A stretch of DNA of 64,000 nucleotides from contig VWZL01000430.1 in NCBI GenBank assembly GCA_013396915.1, forward strand, positions 62,100 to 126,099, in the 5' to 3' direction. Below, one piece after another: positions 11,304 to 22,480 of this stretch. The stretch comes from Stercorarius parasiticus. Its lineage: Eukaryota > Chordata > Aves > Charadriiformes > Stercorariidae. A program made the translations under genes and the position numbers. The notes beneath the pieces were generated by a model, which worked only from the letters and a program-made list of their open reading frames with translations, was not told the origin of the DNA and made no database searches. Within the stretch, counting starts at the first letter, position 1, and each line of letters starts with the position of its first letter.

Positions 11304-13472
11304 CTTGGTGACCTGCACACTGTACCTTCAGCGTGGCACATGGCCTATCTCTTCCATGTAGTCTCAGAGGCCTTTCATGCAGGAGACTTCAGGCACAGCT
11401 GTGGTGAGGACACTGGGCCAGGCAGTGACAGAGGTTTGGGGTCAGCCACACTGGAGGAACTGCAGAGCCAACCTTCTGCTGCCTGTGGGGCTGACAGGCC
11501 AAGGGAGGTAAGTGGAGACCTGTGCAACAGAAGACTGCCTGGAGGATAAACAACCTCCTGGAAGGAGCCTGTCTTCTCAGCACTCATGCAGGGGTCCCCT
11601 ATGAACGCCCCTGCATGGATCAAGCTGGACTTTGCTGCAGCTGGGCTGGTGGTGGCTGCTGGCTGCACTGTATGCCTGCAGATGGACACCAGGCTGTGTG
11701 CCACACGTCCGCTGCTCCCCGTTCCTCTTCTGTTGGCTTCTCCTGAAAATATACAAACAGTACGTGCTGCTGCCTGACCCTGTCTGCAAATATTATACAG
11801 TGTTGTATATATACTCTTCATTATTGGAGAGACCCCAGGACAATGAGAAGGAGCATTGTACGCAGGATCTGACATCTGAATAAACTGAGAAACACTAGAT
11901 CCTCCCATTCCATCCCCTCCGGCAGCTTCTAAGCCTCACTCAGATCTGCCTGAAGCATCCAGGGGCCATCCCAGAGTCACTGAACTCCCCAATTTCTCAG
12001 TAGGGTCGGTCCCACTGTCACCCAAAAAGGTTAGAGTACCATGCAGCTGCAGCCCAGACTAACACGGGTCAGGGCCAGTATTTCATCCTATTTGGGGTTT
12101 TTCTCCCAGACATCCAGCCATGCTCCCCATTCAGGCTCAGCAGTCTTCTCTCAGTCACCACAACAAGAATCTGTCTTGTCTTCTGATAAAAGATTCGCTG
12201 CTCTGCGCCTCTGCTGGCCCACAGAGTGGCTTTTCTCCCTGCATCCCTGTGGATGTGAGTGCCACTGAGGAACCCAGCATGGGGCTTTTTGTCCTGGCCT
12301 CTGGGGAGACTGGACATCAAGCCTTACGCTTCTCCTGGAAAGTACTCCAGATTTGATTTTTTTTCAGGAAACAGGTAACAAATGTGAAAAGCTGAGACCT
12401 GGCCAGCAACGCAGAGAAGTTGTTACTCCAGGTTTTGAGATCACCCATTCACTGTGTGCAGAATGACCTGTGCACTCGATCCCTGAGAGCCATTCTATGG
12501 CACCAACTCAGGCACCTCTGTCAGAAATTCACCTAGAAGCACTTTTCCATTATCACCCAATCTTTTAATCTCCTGAAGAAGCACCATGCTAGTCTGACAA
12601 AATCTGTTTCCATAAAACCACGTAATTGGTCTTAATTATATTGTTCTATTTTAATTCCTCACTAAGAGTGGTGTATCAATTGCTCCTTCACCTGGCATCA
12701 AAGCCAGACAGAGGAGCCTGCAAATGCATCTGAGTCATTATTTCTCCCTTTTCTAAACATTTGGCCCAGTGTTAACTTCACCTGCTCTTTGGAAACTCCC
12801 CAGGGCTGCAAGAGTTAGTGTCAGTTAACAGCAGCAGGCTGCAGAGCTACTTGTCCAACTTTTTACAAATTAAATGGAAAATGGAGTAAAATAAAAATAT
12901 GTGGTGTCTGTGACTCTGGAGCTCAAACAAGATAGGGGACACCATCTTTTCTACCTGTCAGGTAGGATCTTAGAGCCAACCTGTGCTGTCTGCTTCTCGT
13001 GCATCTTTGTGGCCGTAAAGAAGCTGCAGGTCACATCACGCCATCCATTTGCTCTCACACAACATCCTTGTCTTCAGAGCATGCCCTCAGTGACAAGAAT
13101 CCAGCTCGCTCATCTTTATCTGACCACACAGATCTAATTGTACCTGGAGCAGGGCAAAGGTGCTGCTGATGGACAGGGAGGAGGAAGCCAGCCCATTCCC
13201 CTCTGGGTGGGTGAGCCCTGGAGAGCCATCTCATGGACCATGATGGGCAGCTGAGGACAGGAGGGTGCAGGTCTTTGGGGCAGGAATGGGCCAGGTTGGC
13301 CCTCTCCCTGGTTTGTAATTTGACACAATGTGGTTTGGTGTTCTCGAGCAGATGCCAGCACCCAAACTGTATGAGTAAGTGCAGCTTCAATTATAACCTT
13401 GGTTATACACTGCTGAATCACTGTCCTGCGGAGCTGAAGTTTTATTTCCCTGGCATCAGTCCAGATATGACC

Positions 13473-13492
13473 TTTTTTTTTTTTTTTTTTTT
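13473..13492 (+). repeat. poly(T) run, 20 bp
   Basis: Twenty uninterrupted T residues. This is a simple homopolymer. I see no retroposed gene body on the minus strand that would make it a poly(A) tail. Confidence 0.95.
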
Positions 13493-16400
13493 AATGGTAA
13501 TTTGGAGGGAAGTCTCACCAGCCATGACTAAGCTGTGCAAGAGGATGGGTAAGAGTGAGGAGAAACGGGAGCAGAGTGGGTCGGAAACGGCGGGCGCACA
13601 GGGAGTGACATGCCTGTGTGCTGGTGACCAGCAGTGCTGGGTCTTCCACCCTCCTGTTGTAAGAGACCTGGCTGCAAAATAACAGGGAATGGACCTTGCT
13701 TGTGGACATCATGACCTCTGCAAGGCCTGAGCTGGGTGGGACACAACCCAGCTCCAGTGCTCAGGCTGGAAGACGTGCCGAGAGCTGGAGGGGTGTCTAT
13801 GTGCATCAGGCAGTGTGAATAACACCCCAGTGGACTTTGCAAAGTAGCTCTTTCCTGTGAAGTCACCTAGTGCATCCCCGTTTTGGAGAGGTGGAGAGGA
13901 TTAGCTCTGACTGGGATACTTTTGTGGGGCTGAGCACTGCAGGGATTCCAATATGAGCTAAAACCGCCCCATGTGTAACCATAACTGCTGTCTCCAGGTG
14001 AGGACAGCTCTGGGATCATATAACCCATGCTGGTTTGGCTTCTGAGCTGGTGGGTGCACAGCGGCTTCTGGAGTCTGGCCCAGCAGTTAGAAAAGTTGGG
14101 GGCATCAACCAGTGTGGCACAGGCTGTGCTGTCTGGGATGGCTGACGGACACAGGCTCTGCTTGGAGTTTGTTTCCTGGGTTGCCATGACACAAACATTT
14201 TCTGCCTGTTATTGTCACTGGCAATTATCATAATTGTTTGTTGCAAAGCCCACATTCCAGGGCAGAGCTGCTGAGCTGACCCAAACCTCAGCTGCACTTT
14301 GCTTCGGTTTGCAGTCCCCAGCCTGGTGGGTGGGATGAGGCCCTGGGCTCGGGGAATGACAGAAAGCTGCATGCTTGGAGCGAGTGAGGGAGAAGTTAAT
14401 TTGCAGTCAGAAAGCTTGTTTTAGCCCTCGCACTGGCCTGGCACCAGCGGGACCTGGAGACGCAGGCTGCCGCAGAGTCACGCCGTGTGCATGATCCTCT
14501 CCATCAGCCCCACTACAGATTCAACCCTGGGGTCTCCTTCACACACCCAGGGCTGTCCTATCCCTCCTGCTCTGTCCTGCTGTTGGATGGTGCAAAGTCT
14601 GCTGGAATAAATAGTGCTGGAGGACCTGGAGAGTGAAAGAATCAGTGGAAAGGATGCCTGTGTGCCCTTGGCCTGATTTTGCAGAAGGAGACTAATATGC
14701 TGAGTGCATGACTTGGCTGGCAGCAAGAGTACGGCCGTGTGCTGCCTGGATTTCTGTACGTGAGAAGCAGCTGGAAACACTGCCCTGGGCTTTCCACATG
14801 TATCCTGACCTTCTTGTCAAGCTTGCTTGGTGCTCTGGTTTGTAGTGATGCTGGGAAAGCCATGCTGTGCTGCCCTCCCTGTCCCTGCCAAAACCTGCCC
14901 AGTTTTTCATAGCAGTCTCATGGGACAGTTGGTGTGAATGACTGGGATGTGTGACAGCAGAGGATGGGAGAAGGAGAAGATTTTGCTAGGTGGGGTCCGG
15001 TGTTGCTGCCCTCCATCAGCAGAGCACAGCTGATGGTGTAGAGTTAACCCTGTGAAAGTCAGATGACATTGGTGTGAGACACCTGGGCAGCCCCAGATTG
15101 TCCCATTTGTGCATGGACATTTGTATCATGTTCACATCTTCAGGGTTTTGCCCCAGCCAGTGTATGAGGTGGCAAGTGGCAAAACCATACGTTATTTCAT
15201 TGCTCTCTCTTCAGTTCCCTGCACACCCTCCCCATATAGACCTCACCCACTCACAGACATGTTCAGTTCCCCATGGGGTTTTCTCTGCTGCGTCTCACAA
15301 TTGCAGCAATCCTGCTGGAGTGTAAACTGAGCTTCACCTTCTTTCCTCTGGGCTCCTCCAACAGAGACAGGGTCCCATGCACATCAGGAATGCCTGCTGA
15401 TCCTGGCTTGTCTCCGTAGAGGTTTTACTGAGCACAGGATGGAGCACAAGAGAAGGCCAAGGCAAGCCACATCTCTGGTAAGCCTGTCAGGGCTCTCATA
15501 AGGTTATTCCTAATCTATGGTTGTGAAGATCCAACCTATGAGGGATGCACCAACTTATAACACTTGGTTTGTCATGCATAACTGCTGCAGAGAAAAGCTA
15601 GAAAGTCCCTCTGGCTGGGTGGGTGGTGTTGGGGAGCCACCTCTTTGGCACACCAGCCTCGAACACTGGGTAGGAGTTGCCTTTGGATGCTTTGAAACCC
15701 TTCTCAGTGAACATGTTACTTGACCTATTCCTAGGAGAAGAAAACGTTCTGTCCTGAATGAGGACCTTTGCATGCCTGCTGCAGGCAGTGCTGCTGGGTG
15801 TGCCACCAGGCACCAAGGACCAGCCCATGAGGGGAAGCCTCATGCAGTCCCACCATAGGAGAGATGAAGGAAGAAGGTCACGACTGTGTTGGGATGAGGG
15901 TGGAGTGTGGGATATCACCTCTCCTCCTGTCCCTTGGACTGCTCCCTGTGGCTCATGCAGAGGCTGGGGACATCATGTGAGAGTCTCCAGTGTTACCTGG
16001 TTTTCTGCATGCTCCTTCCCCGCTCCTTAGGCTGTTTTGGCTTTCCTGTATTATTCTCCATGGGGAGATCCCAGATTGCAAGCCCAGCCTCTGCCTTTGC
16101 AGCAATGCTCCAGGGACCCACAGTGGACCTCAGAGACCACCACACCAACCAGAGATGATGCATTGTTGTGAGGCTGAGCCGTCTGCCTTGTGCAACTCCA
16201 TTTATCCATCTGTTGGCCTCTCCCTTCCCTGACTCATCGAGATACCGGGACCCTGGCTTTCCTTCTGTCATTGAAATAGCTTTAGCCCCTGCTCACCCCC
16301 TCCCCTCGACTCTCCTCCAGCTCGGCATTACCATAGCCCTTTGTGGAGAGCCACACTTCTGTTTGTCTGGGCGAGCAGCTGAGGCACGAGAAATGTGCCG

Positions 16401-16867
16401 ATGCCATTCAGAGGCTTAGTCTGAGAGGCATTGTACCTCTGAAAGGGATGGTTAGAGCATTTACATAAAAATGTGCTTGATACAGATAATATGAGTGCTT
16501 GTGGGGGGTGTGCATGAGGGGCAGGGCTGGGAGGACCCTCCGAGTCCTTCCTTGTCAGCCTCATTAATCAGCAACAGAAGAGAAGGTGTGTGGTGTGATA
16601 GTGGTGTCTGACTTCCCAGCTTGACTGGTGCTAGCCTACGGCCTCATGGCTGCTCCTTTGAGGCCTTACAAGTCATTCCTCCACCTGGGACAGAGTGAGC
16701 TGATCTGGGTGGGGGGGTTCCCTTCAGAGAAGATGCTCGGGTCTCTCCCTGTCCCCACAAGCTCTGCTCTGATCCTCTCTCTGCACCTCCAAGCTTCTGC
16801 TGGATTGGGAGACGGCCCCTGCTAGGATGTCTGTGTCTCCTCCAGGGTGCTGTGTCTGGCAGAGTCT

Positions 16868-16924
16868 GTGCCCCACAGCCCTTCCTCTGTGTCCCACAAC
16901 CTTTCCTCTGTGTCCCACCACCCC
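16868..16924 (+). repeat. 21-bp tandem repeat, about 2.7 units
   Basis: The units start at 16868, 16889 and 16910 and share the pattern gtg(t/c)cccac(a/c) followed by a cttcctct-like end. The first two differ at only a few positions, and the third is partial. Confidence 0.85.
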
Positions 16925-17649
16925 ATGGCATGCTGAGCTCACCCTGTCCCTTGTCTGACCACGTGGCACCTGAAACAGCTGGCTTTACCCTCTTGCTTCT
17001 CAGCCTTTCCTGAGGGACCTGCCGTGGACCATATTTCATCTCCAATACACCAGTCAACTGGGTTGGATTTAAGCAGCAAATTGAATTTTGGCCATGCTCC
17101 GTTCCACCCATGGTCCTAAATTCAGCCTGGGGTTGGAGCTGACCCCACCGGGAATCCTGGTCACAGGAGGGAGCCTGTGGGAACTAGACAGGAGAAAACA
17201 CAGCCTGGCTTTGGCTCTGTGCTGCCGATTATACTGCACGGGTGCGTGTGTGTGGTGACAGCGTGGGACCTGCCCTGGCCTTTACATGGTCATGGGGTGT
17301 CCTGAGTCCAAGTGCCTTAACATCCAAAGGCTGTCCTTGAAGCTTACAATCAAAAGTAAAGCTCAGGGGTGACCACATATGCACGCCTTCATTTTGCAGT
17401 TGAAATCATTGCACTAAATTGAAATCCTTAGGCATTAGGTATTTTTTTTCCACGTGTAAAATATGACCTAATGGAAAACCGAGACCTTGTACAGAAACTC
17501 GCCCCCTAAGGATATTTTTTTGTGAAGATTATGATGGGTCCTGAGTTACTCTTAGTCTGCAACATTATTAAGTGTTGTGGTGGTGCCCAGAGGCTATGAT
17601 GTTAATAAGCACCTAATTTTAGCTGTAATTTAGCTTCTGTTATAATTAC

Positions 17650-18130
17650 TAGGTCGTTGTGCTAGGTGCTGTACAGACACATGTGAAAAGACAGCATTAG
17701 TCCCAAAGGGCGTGTGCTTGGACAGGCCAGTCCCAGCAATTCCTGCACCAGGTCCATGTACGGGTCGGGGGGACAAGTTGGGTTGTGCCTGAGATAGTGG
17801 AGGTCTGGGCATGGCACGGTCTTGTCCATACTACCTGTAGGGAACAGCCCTGAGAGGAGGTGGCACAGAAATGCTCTATGCATGGATAGGGAAGGAACTG
17901 GGATCAAAAAGCAAAGTTGGTTGGTACCCAGAGCTCACAGCCTGCATTGTGACAGCCCGTGGTGGTGCTGAGCCCCTGTGACCTCCCTTGCTTGTTCCCC
18001 CACAAGCGTTTGCTGGGCTTATAGTCACCAGTGAGTTTGCAGACAGCCTCTGGGGGAAATTAAGTCTTCACAAATGGGGAAACCAAGGCACAGAACACAT
18101 CATTCGCTCCAGGTCACCTGTAAAAGATCT
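17650..18130 (+). mobile_element. probable ancient amniote SINE/LINE relic (MIR/L2/L3-like)
   Basis: Two segments recall the widespread ancient amniote repeats of the MIR/L2/L3 group. One is 'tcgttgtgctaggtgctgtac' (17654-17674), followed by 'acatgtgaaaagacag'. The other is 'aatggggaaaccaaggcaca' (18073-18092), followed by an 'aggtcacctg' block at about 18111-18120. In known copies the 'gtgctaggcgctgtac' and 'gggaaactgaggcacagag...aaggtcac' motifs occur in this order and orientation. The spacing of about 400 bp here is larger than I would expect, so this may be two fragments or one copy with an insertion. The family assignment is from memory and uncertain. Confidence 0.4.
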
Positions 18131-18175
18131 GGAACAGCATCCAGGGAGCCCTCCTACAAGACAGCAAAATCCATT

Positions 18176-21100
18176 TTCTTCCCAGGGCTTGAAAAGGCTT
18201 TCTTCCCAGGTCAATTAAAGAAGTCAAATCTGGTATGAATTTAAATAGACTCTGCATACCACAAAATTTCAGAGGATATTAACTATGATTTGTGTACCTG
18301 TCTGGTTCAGTCCGGGCTGGAACAGAATGGCTTCATCCAGGTAAGTCTTTTTATGTGCTGGGCTTCCATCCTGTTACCCCTGGGGAAGGACTGAATCCCA
18401 GGAAAATCTTGCAAATGCTGATCATCCTGGATTCTCATTGCGTAATCCAACGTCGAGTACACTTTGGTGGAACTTCAGGAGAGATCGTATCAGACAAGGC
18501 TGCTTCAACCACAAGAAAACACATGTGAGTTCACATCAGTGCACAAATTGGAAGGTGTTACCTAGGAAAAATGTAGCTTTAAAATGGAGCAGAATGCACA
18601 ATATAGTAATTTGGCAGTGGTAGCTCATTTCAGCAAGATTTATATGGTAAATATCTAATGTGGATGCACATATATTATTCTGGTGCAAAAAGTTATTTAG
18701 CTATGAAGGTTTAAATGAAATGAGTGAAACTTTCTACCTCACTGAAATGAGAAGGGAAAAACGAATGATTCATTTTGACTTTTTTCCATAGAAAATAGAT
18801 CTAAATTGACACATTCCAACAATGATTTTCTATTTTGGCTCAAATGTATTTCCACTGGAAACTTATGAACAGGTCTCGATTTACAGATGGGAACTCACTG
18901 CTGACCACCTTCTGGCATGGCCTAAATTTGCTTTGAAAGTGGCTTCAGTTCAGGTAGCACTTAGTGAAACTCATCACTGCCACTCTCACTTCCTTTCCTC
19001 ATTTTCCTTTTTGTCCTCTGGAATTGGTTGGTTTTCTCCTCATTCTTTCTGTTTTTCCCCCAGCCCTTTCCCTTCCTAGGTGAGCTTGAAGGTTTTGTCT
19101 AAGAGGTGGACAGAAAGATGGAGTGATTCCCCTCCCAGATTCAAACGTGTTGAGCTACAACTCGGTAGCTGTAGCCCTGAGCCCTTATCCAGAGCAGGAT
19201 GGTGGTGAAGGATGATAGGTTTTGCCCTTGCTGGTTGGAAGAGATGTTTTCCTGGCCCATAGCCATGTTACAGCAGGTTTTAGGACCTCCAATGTTTTGT
19301 CTGGCTAGACAGTAAAGAGAAGCAAAACAGTGCATGGTCCCACCTGTACCCGGGAAAAATACTTTGAACATTGGAGAGGAAAAGGAAACAGAACCAGGCA
19401 AGACGTAGAGCTGCTGCTTTGTTCCCTTCAGGGACTTGATGCTTCTCTCCATCCATTGCATGTTCATCTCCCCTCTCCAGGGCTCTTTGTCTTGGTTCCA
19501 GACTCAGCCTGTGCCCCTTATCTGACCCCAGAGGCAAGTTGTCTTTGCTGGCTGCTTTTTCCAGGCTCACTGAGGGACTGAGCGACAGTACAGTAGGAAA
19601 TGAGGAGCACCAGCTTGTGTGGCATGAGACATGGCTTGGAGATGCTCCAGGGCTCATTGGGGTGGGTCTGATGCTGCACTGGCACTGAAATCACACCCTT
19701 CTCTGGTTCTGGCTCCTTCCAAAGGGTCTCTGGAGCATTGCAGGCTTGGGACAACTGAAGCAACATCTGGAAGTGTGAGATACAACTGCTGTTCTTTATC
19801 CAGCTCTGAGGAAGAGCAGAAATACCTCCTAGGGTAGGAGGTGGGGTAGGTCCTGGTCTGTGTCTGAAGCTCACTAATGCAGTAACTATTGTCTTTGCTT
19901 GCATGGAATGAATAATCCCTGCCGTGTGGGTTTTGTAGTTGAAGAATGAAGGAAAGTGCCAGTGAAATGGGGCTCAAATTCCCTGACCTTGGCTCTCTGG
20001 CTTCCTAGATGTTTTAGTGAAAGAGGACTGTCCCTTGCCCTCTGGCACTGCAAGTCCAGCAAAATATTTTCCAACCAACTTTATGCTGCAAGTTAAACTT
20101 CAATATTGAATTGCAAAGGCATGAAAATTGCATTTTTTAGCAAATACATTATTTGCCAATCACCATTTAGTTGCCCAGTCTTATCCTTGCAGAGCATGGC
20201 AAGGGAGCGCCTCTGTGCAGCTTGCACCAAGTCAAACCATACAGAGCAGACCTGAGGGAAGACACCCCATGGGTTTACGGACACAAACATGGGACAATCA
20301 TCTCACTACCAAAGGTGCTTTTCCAGCTGGGAATTAACCTTCCAGTCAACAATCATGAGAATTGATGTAGGAAGGTCTAAATAAATGCCAGTCCCAACAG
20401 TCCTTCTATGAGAGCTCCCAGGTAGCATGTTGGCTCCTGGAGCCCCACATTGGTGGGTTTTACAAGCTTGCCTTCAGGCCAGCTTCCTAAGATCCTTATC
20501 TGGCCTGTGTGGGTTCATCAGATCCTGCCCAAGGCTGCCCAAAGTCCTACAGCTGGGTGTCTGGGGATAGACCCAAGGTTTTTTCCCTGCCTAAAACCTT
20601 TGGGACCAAGAAATTAGGCTCAGTGTGTCTATTCACCCCAAGGAAGATCAGTTTCCTTGTGAGCTTTGAGCACATGTGGTCCTGGACACTGTAGGCATTT
20701 TTGGACGGGAGTTTCTCACGTTCTTCTGTTTCAGCAGGAGCTAATTTTTTGCCAATGGTGAAGGAAATAAGCATCTGGGGAGTCACCTCCGTGCCTGTGT
20801 ATGACACTTGTAAACCTCCTGCATGGGACACCCTGGCCCATTAGAGACCATCATCTCCATCAGTAGTAGCCTGGGAGCTGCTACTAATAACAGCAGGAAA
20901 GCTGTCCTATCTATCCTTGACCACCTCCTACTGCATGATGGTTGCACCATTTTGATGAGACCTCGGGAGAGCTTGCCTGGCAGAGGACTGCCATGCTGCA
21001 GGCCACCACCACCCAGCGCATCACTGAGAAGGGACCTCAGCCCAGACTCCATGGTAAAGGTCTGCGTGTACATCACACCAGAGCCTTGCTGCGGTGGGTG

Positions 21101-22109
21101 TAGGATCCTGGCTTGTCCTCTGCAGTGCAGCGTTGCTGCCTGGTGGAGTTGGGCAATGGCTGGCAGCAGCATGGGGATTTCACAACCTCCACTTGCACAA
21201 GTCCATGCTGCTTCGGGGGAGTGTTTGTCTGCGAACAGCACTGGACAAACTGAAGTTGCATAACCCCATCCTGTGCTACTTTGGACTCTTTCATTAGATT
21301 TGTATTTTTTTTTTCCTTTTTCTTATCGGTTTTCCCCTTTCCTTTTCTCCGTGTAGTTTCTACTTAGGCAATCCTGGCACAGCCTGGTTGCATTGGCTCC
21401 GTCACACCCCAGCCTCCTGTGCCCCTCCAAACCTGCCCCCTTCCCAAGGCTGTTTCTTTCTGTGCTTGTTGGTCATTGCTTTTAGTTGAACGGTTTTTTT
21501 GGGACGTCTCTGTTTTGCCATGACTCTGGCATGCAGGCCTGCTAGGGTTGATTGGCCACTGGTGGGTTGATTGGCCACTGGTGGCCATGGTGGGGTTGTC
21601 TCCATGCTACAGAAGCTGAACCTGCAAAGGGGCCTGAAAACCATCTGCAGTCACTGCAAACTGCAAGGCAACTTATGAAGCTTTCCTGGGAAATCCATGC
21701 TTGCAAACACAGCATTGCACTTGGAGGGTATTGTTTTGATTGGTTTTTGTTATTTTCACCGCCTAATGTGGGTCACACTGGAAGGCTGGGGTGGAAGCAG
21801 GAAAAATGTTGTCTCACCAAACCTTTTCCACAACCTAAGCCATGGCAAGGGAAACAGCAAGTGCCTTTGTTGCTCAAATGGCAGCTAATTTTGGTGTATT
21901 AGTAGCCCAGCTGAGGGAGGAGGCGTTGGGGCAGAGGACAAATGAACAGGAAAAGGGATTAAAAAAATGCAGTTTATCACAGAGTTCTAGGTTTTCTGTT
22001 GGTGCAGAGGACAAAGTATTTACCACACAGCTATTGTTCCCAGAGATTCCTGCAGGATAGGAGCACATCCTTATTCATACATGGGGACAGCCACATACAC
22101 CTTCTATGT
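18176..22109. other. unique sequence, no gene seen
   Basis: No supportable gene or RNA gene. It is AT-rich from about 18200 to 18850, then mixed. A T-rich pyrimidine run lies at 21305-21324 and a 19-bp tandem duplication at 21545-21582. Confidence 0.55.
21545..21582 (+). repeat. perfect 19-bp tandem duplication carrying ATTGG
   Basis: The unit gggttgattggccactggt occurs at 21545-21563 and again, without any change, at 21564-21582. Each unit contains ATTGG, the reverse of a CCAAT box, so the duplication places two NF-Y-type core motifs 19 bp apart. Identity of the copies suggests a recent event. Any regulatory role is inference. Confidence 0.95.
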
Positions 22110-22480
22110 GTGAAATGGTTCCTCATCACAATATTTAAATACCCATTGCACTATTGCTGTTAGATCTGGGTGAATAATCCACAATGAATAATGTATCCAG
22201 TGAATCCGTCTCTGCTAATTGTGGAATATTCACGAGCAGATGGCAATTTGAGGCAGGTTTTTTCACATTTCTTTTTTCTCCGCTCGGCGGATGGAGGTTT
22301 GCTGTAAGTAGGTGATATTTGAAATTCAAGCTGTGTTTCTAAGTTGCGATTGGCCAGTTGTGACATGATGGTGTCCCTCTTCCCGCATTGGCCGAGCGTA
22401 CAAAGTACTTTGGATACAAATACTCGCATGTGCAAATTTAAAATTCAGTTTCCATGGTTACTCATGCATGCAGCTTTGAA
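22110..22480. promoter_or_regulatory. candidate enhancer / conserved non-coding block
   Basis: This AT-rich block is unusually dense in textbook transcription-factor cores. They are a SOX-like ACAATG (22181), a homeodomain TAATTG (22216), an E-box CAGATG (22237), two ATTGG (reverse CCAAT) cores inside GATTGGCC (22348) and CATTGGCC (22386), a POU-like TGCAAAT (22431), and a near-palindromic X-box (22448). It also keeps several CpG dinucleotides (near 22280-22290, 22347, 22393-22397 and 22425), although CpG is scarce in the window. That would fit selective constraint. No open frame of interest crosses it. The regulatory reading is inference from motifs and has not been tested by alignment. Confidence 0.35.
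22448..22461. promoter_or_regulatory. X-box (RFX-type) motif
   Basis: GTTTCCATGGTTAC fits the palindromic RFX consensus GTTRCCATGGYAAC at 12 of 14 positions, keeping the central CCATGG and both outer arms. RFX factors bind such sites in ciliary and neural genes. A single motif is weak evidence on its own. Confidence 0.4.

Larger units (their letters stand above)
11304..17639. other. unique sequence, no gene seen
   Basis: No gene or clear transposable element is visible. It contains a poly(T) run (13473-13492), a 21-bp tandem repeat (16868) and an AT-rich patch at about 12590-12680. Open frames here (up to 177 codons on the minus strand at 11375-11908) have no recognisable domains and overlap frames on the other strand. 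Confidence 0.55.
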
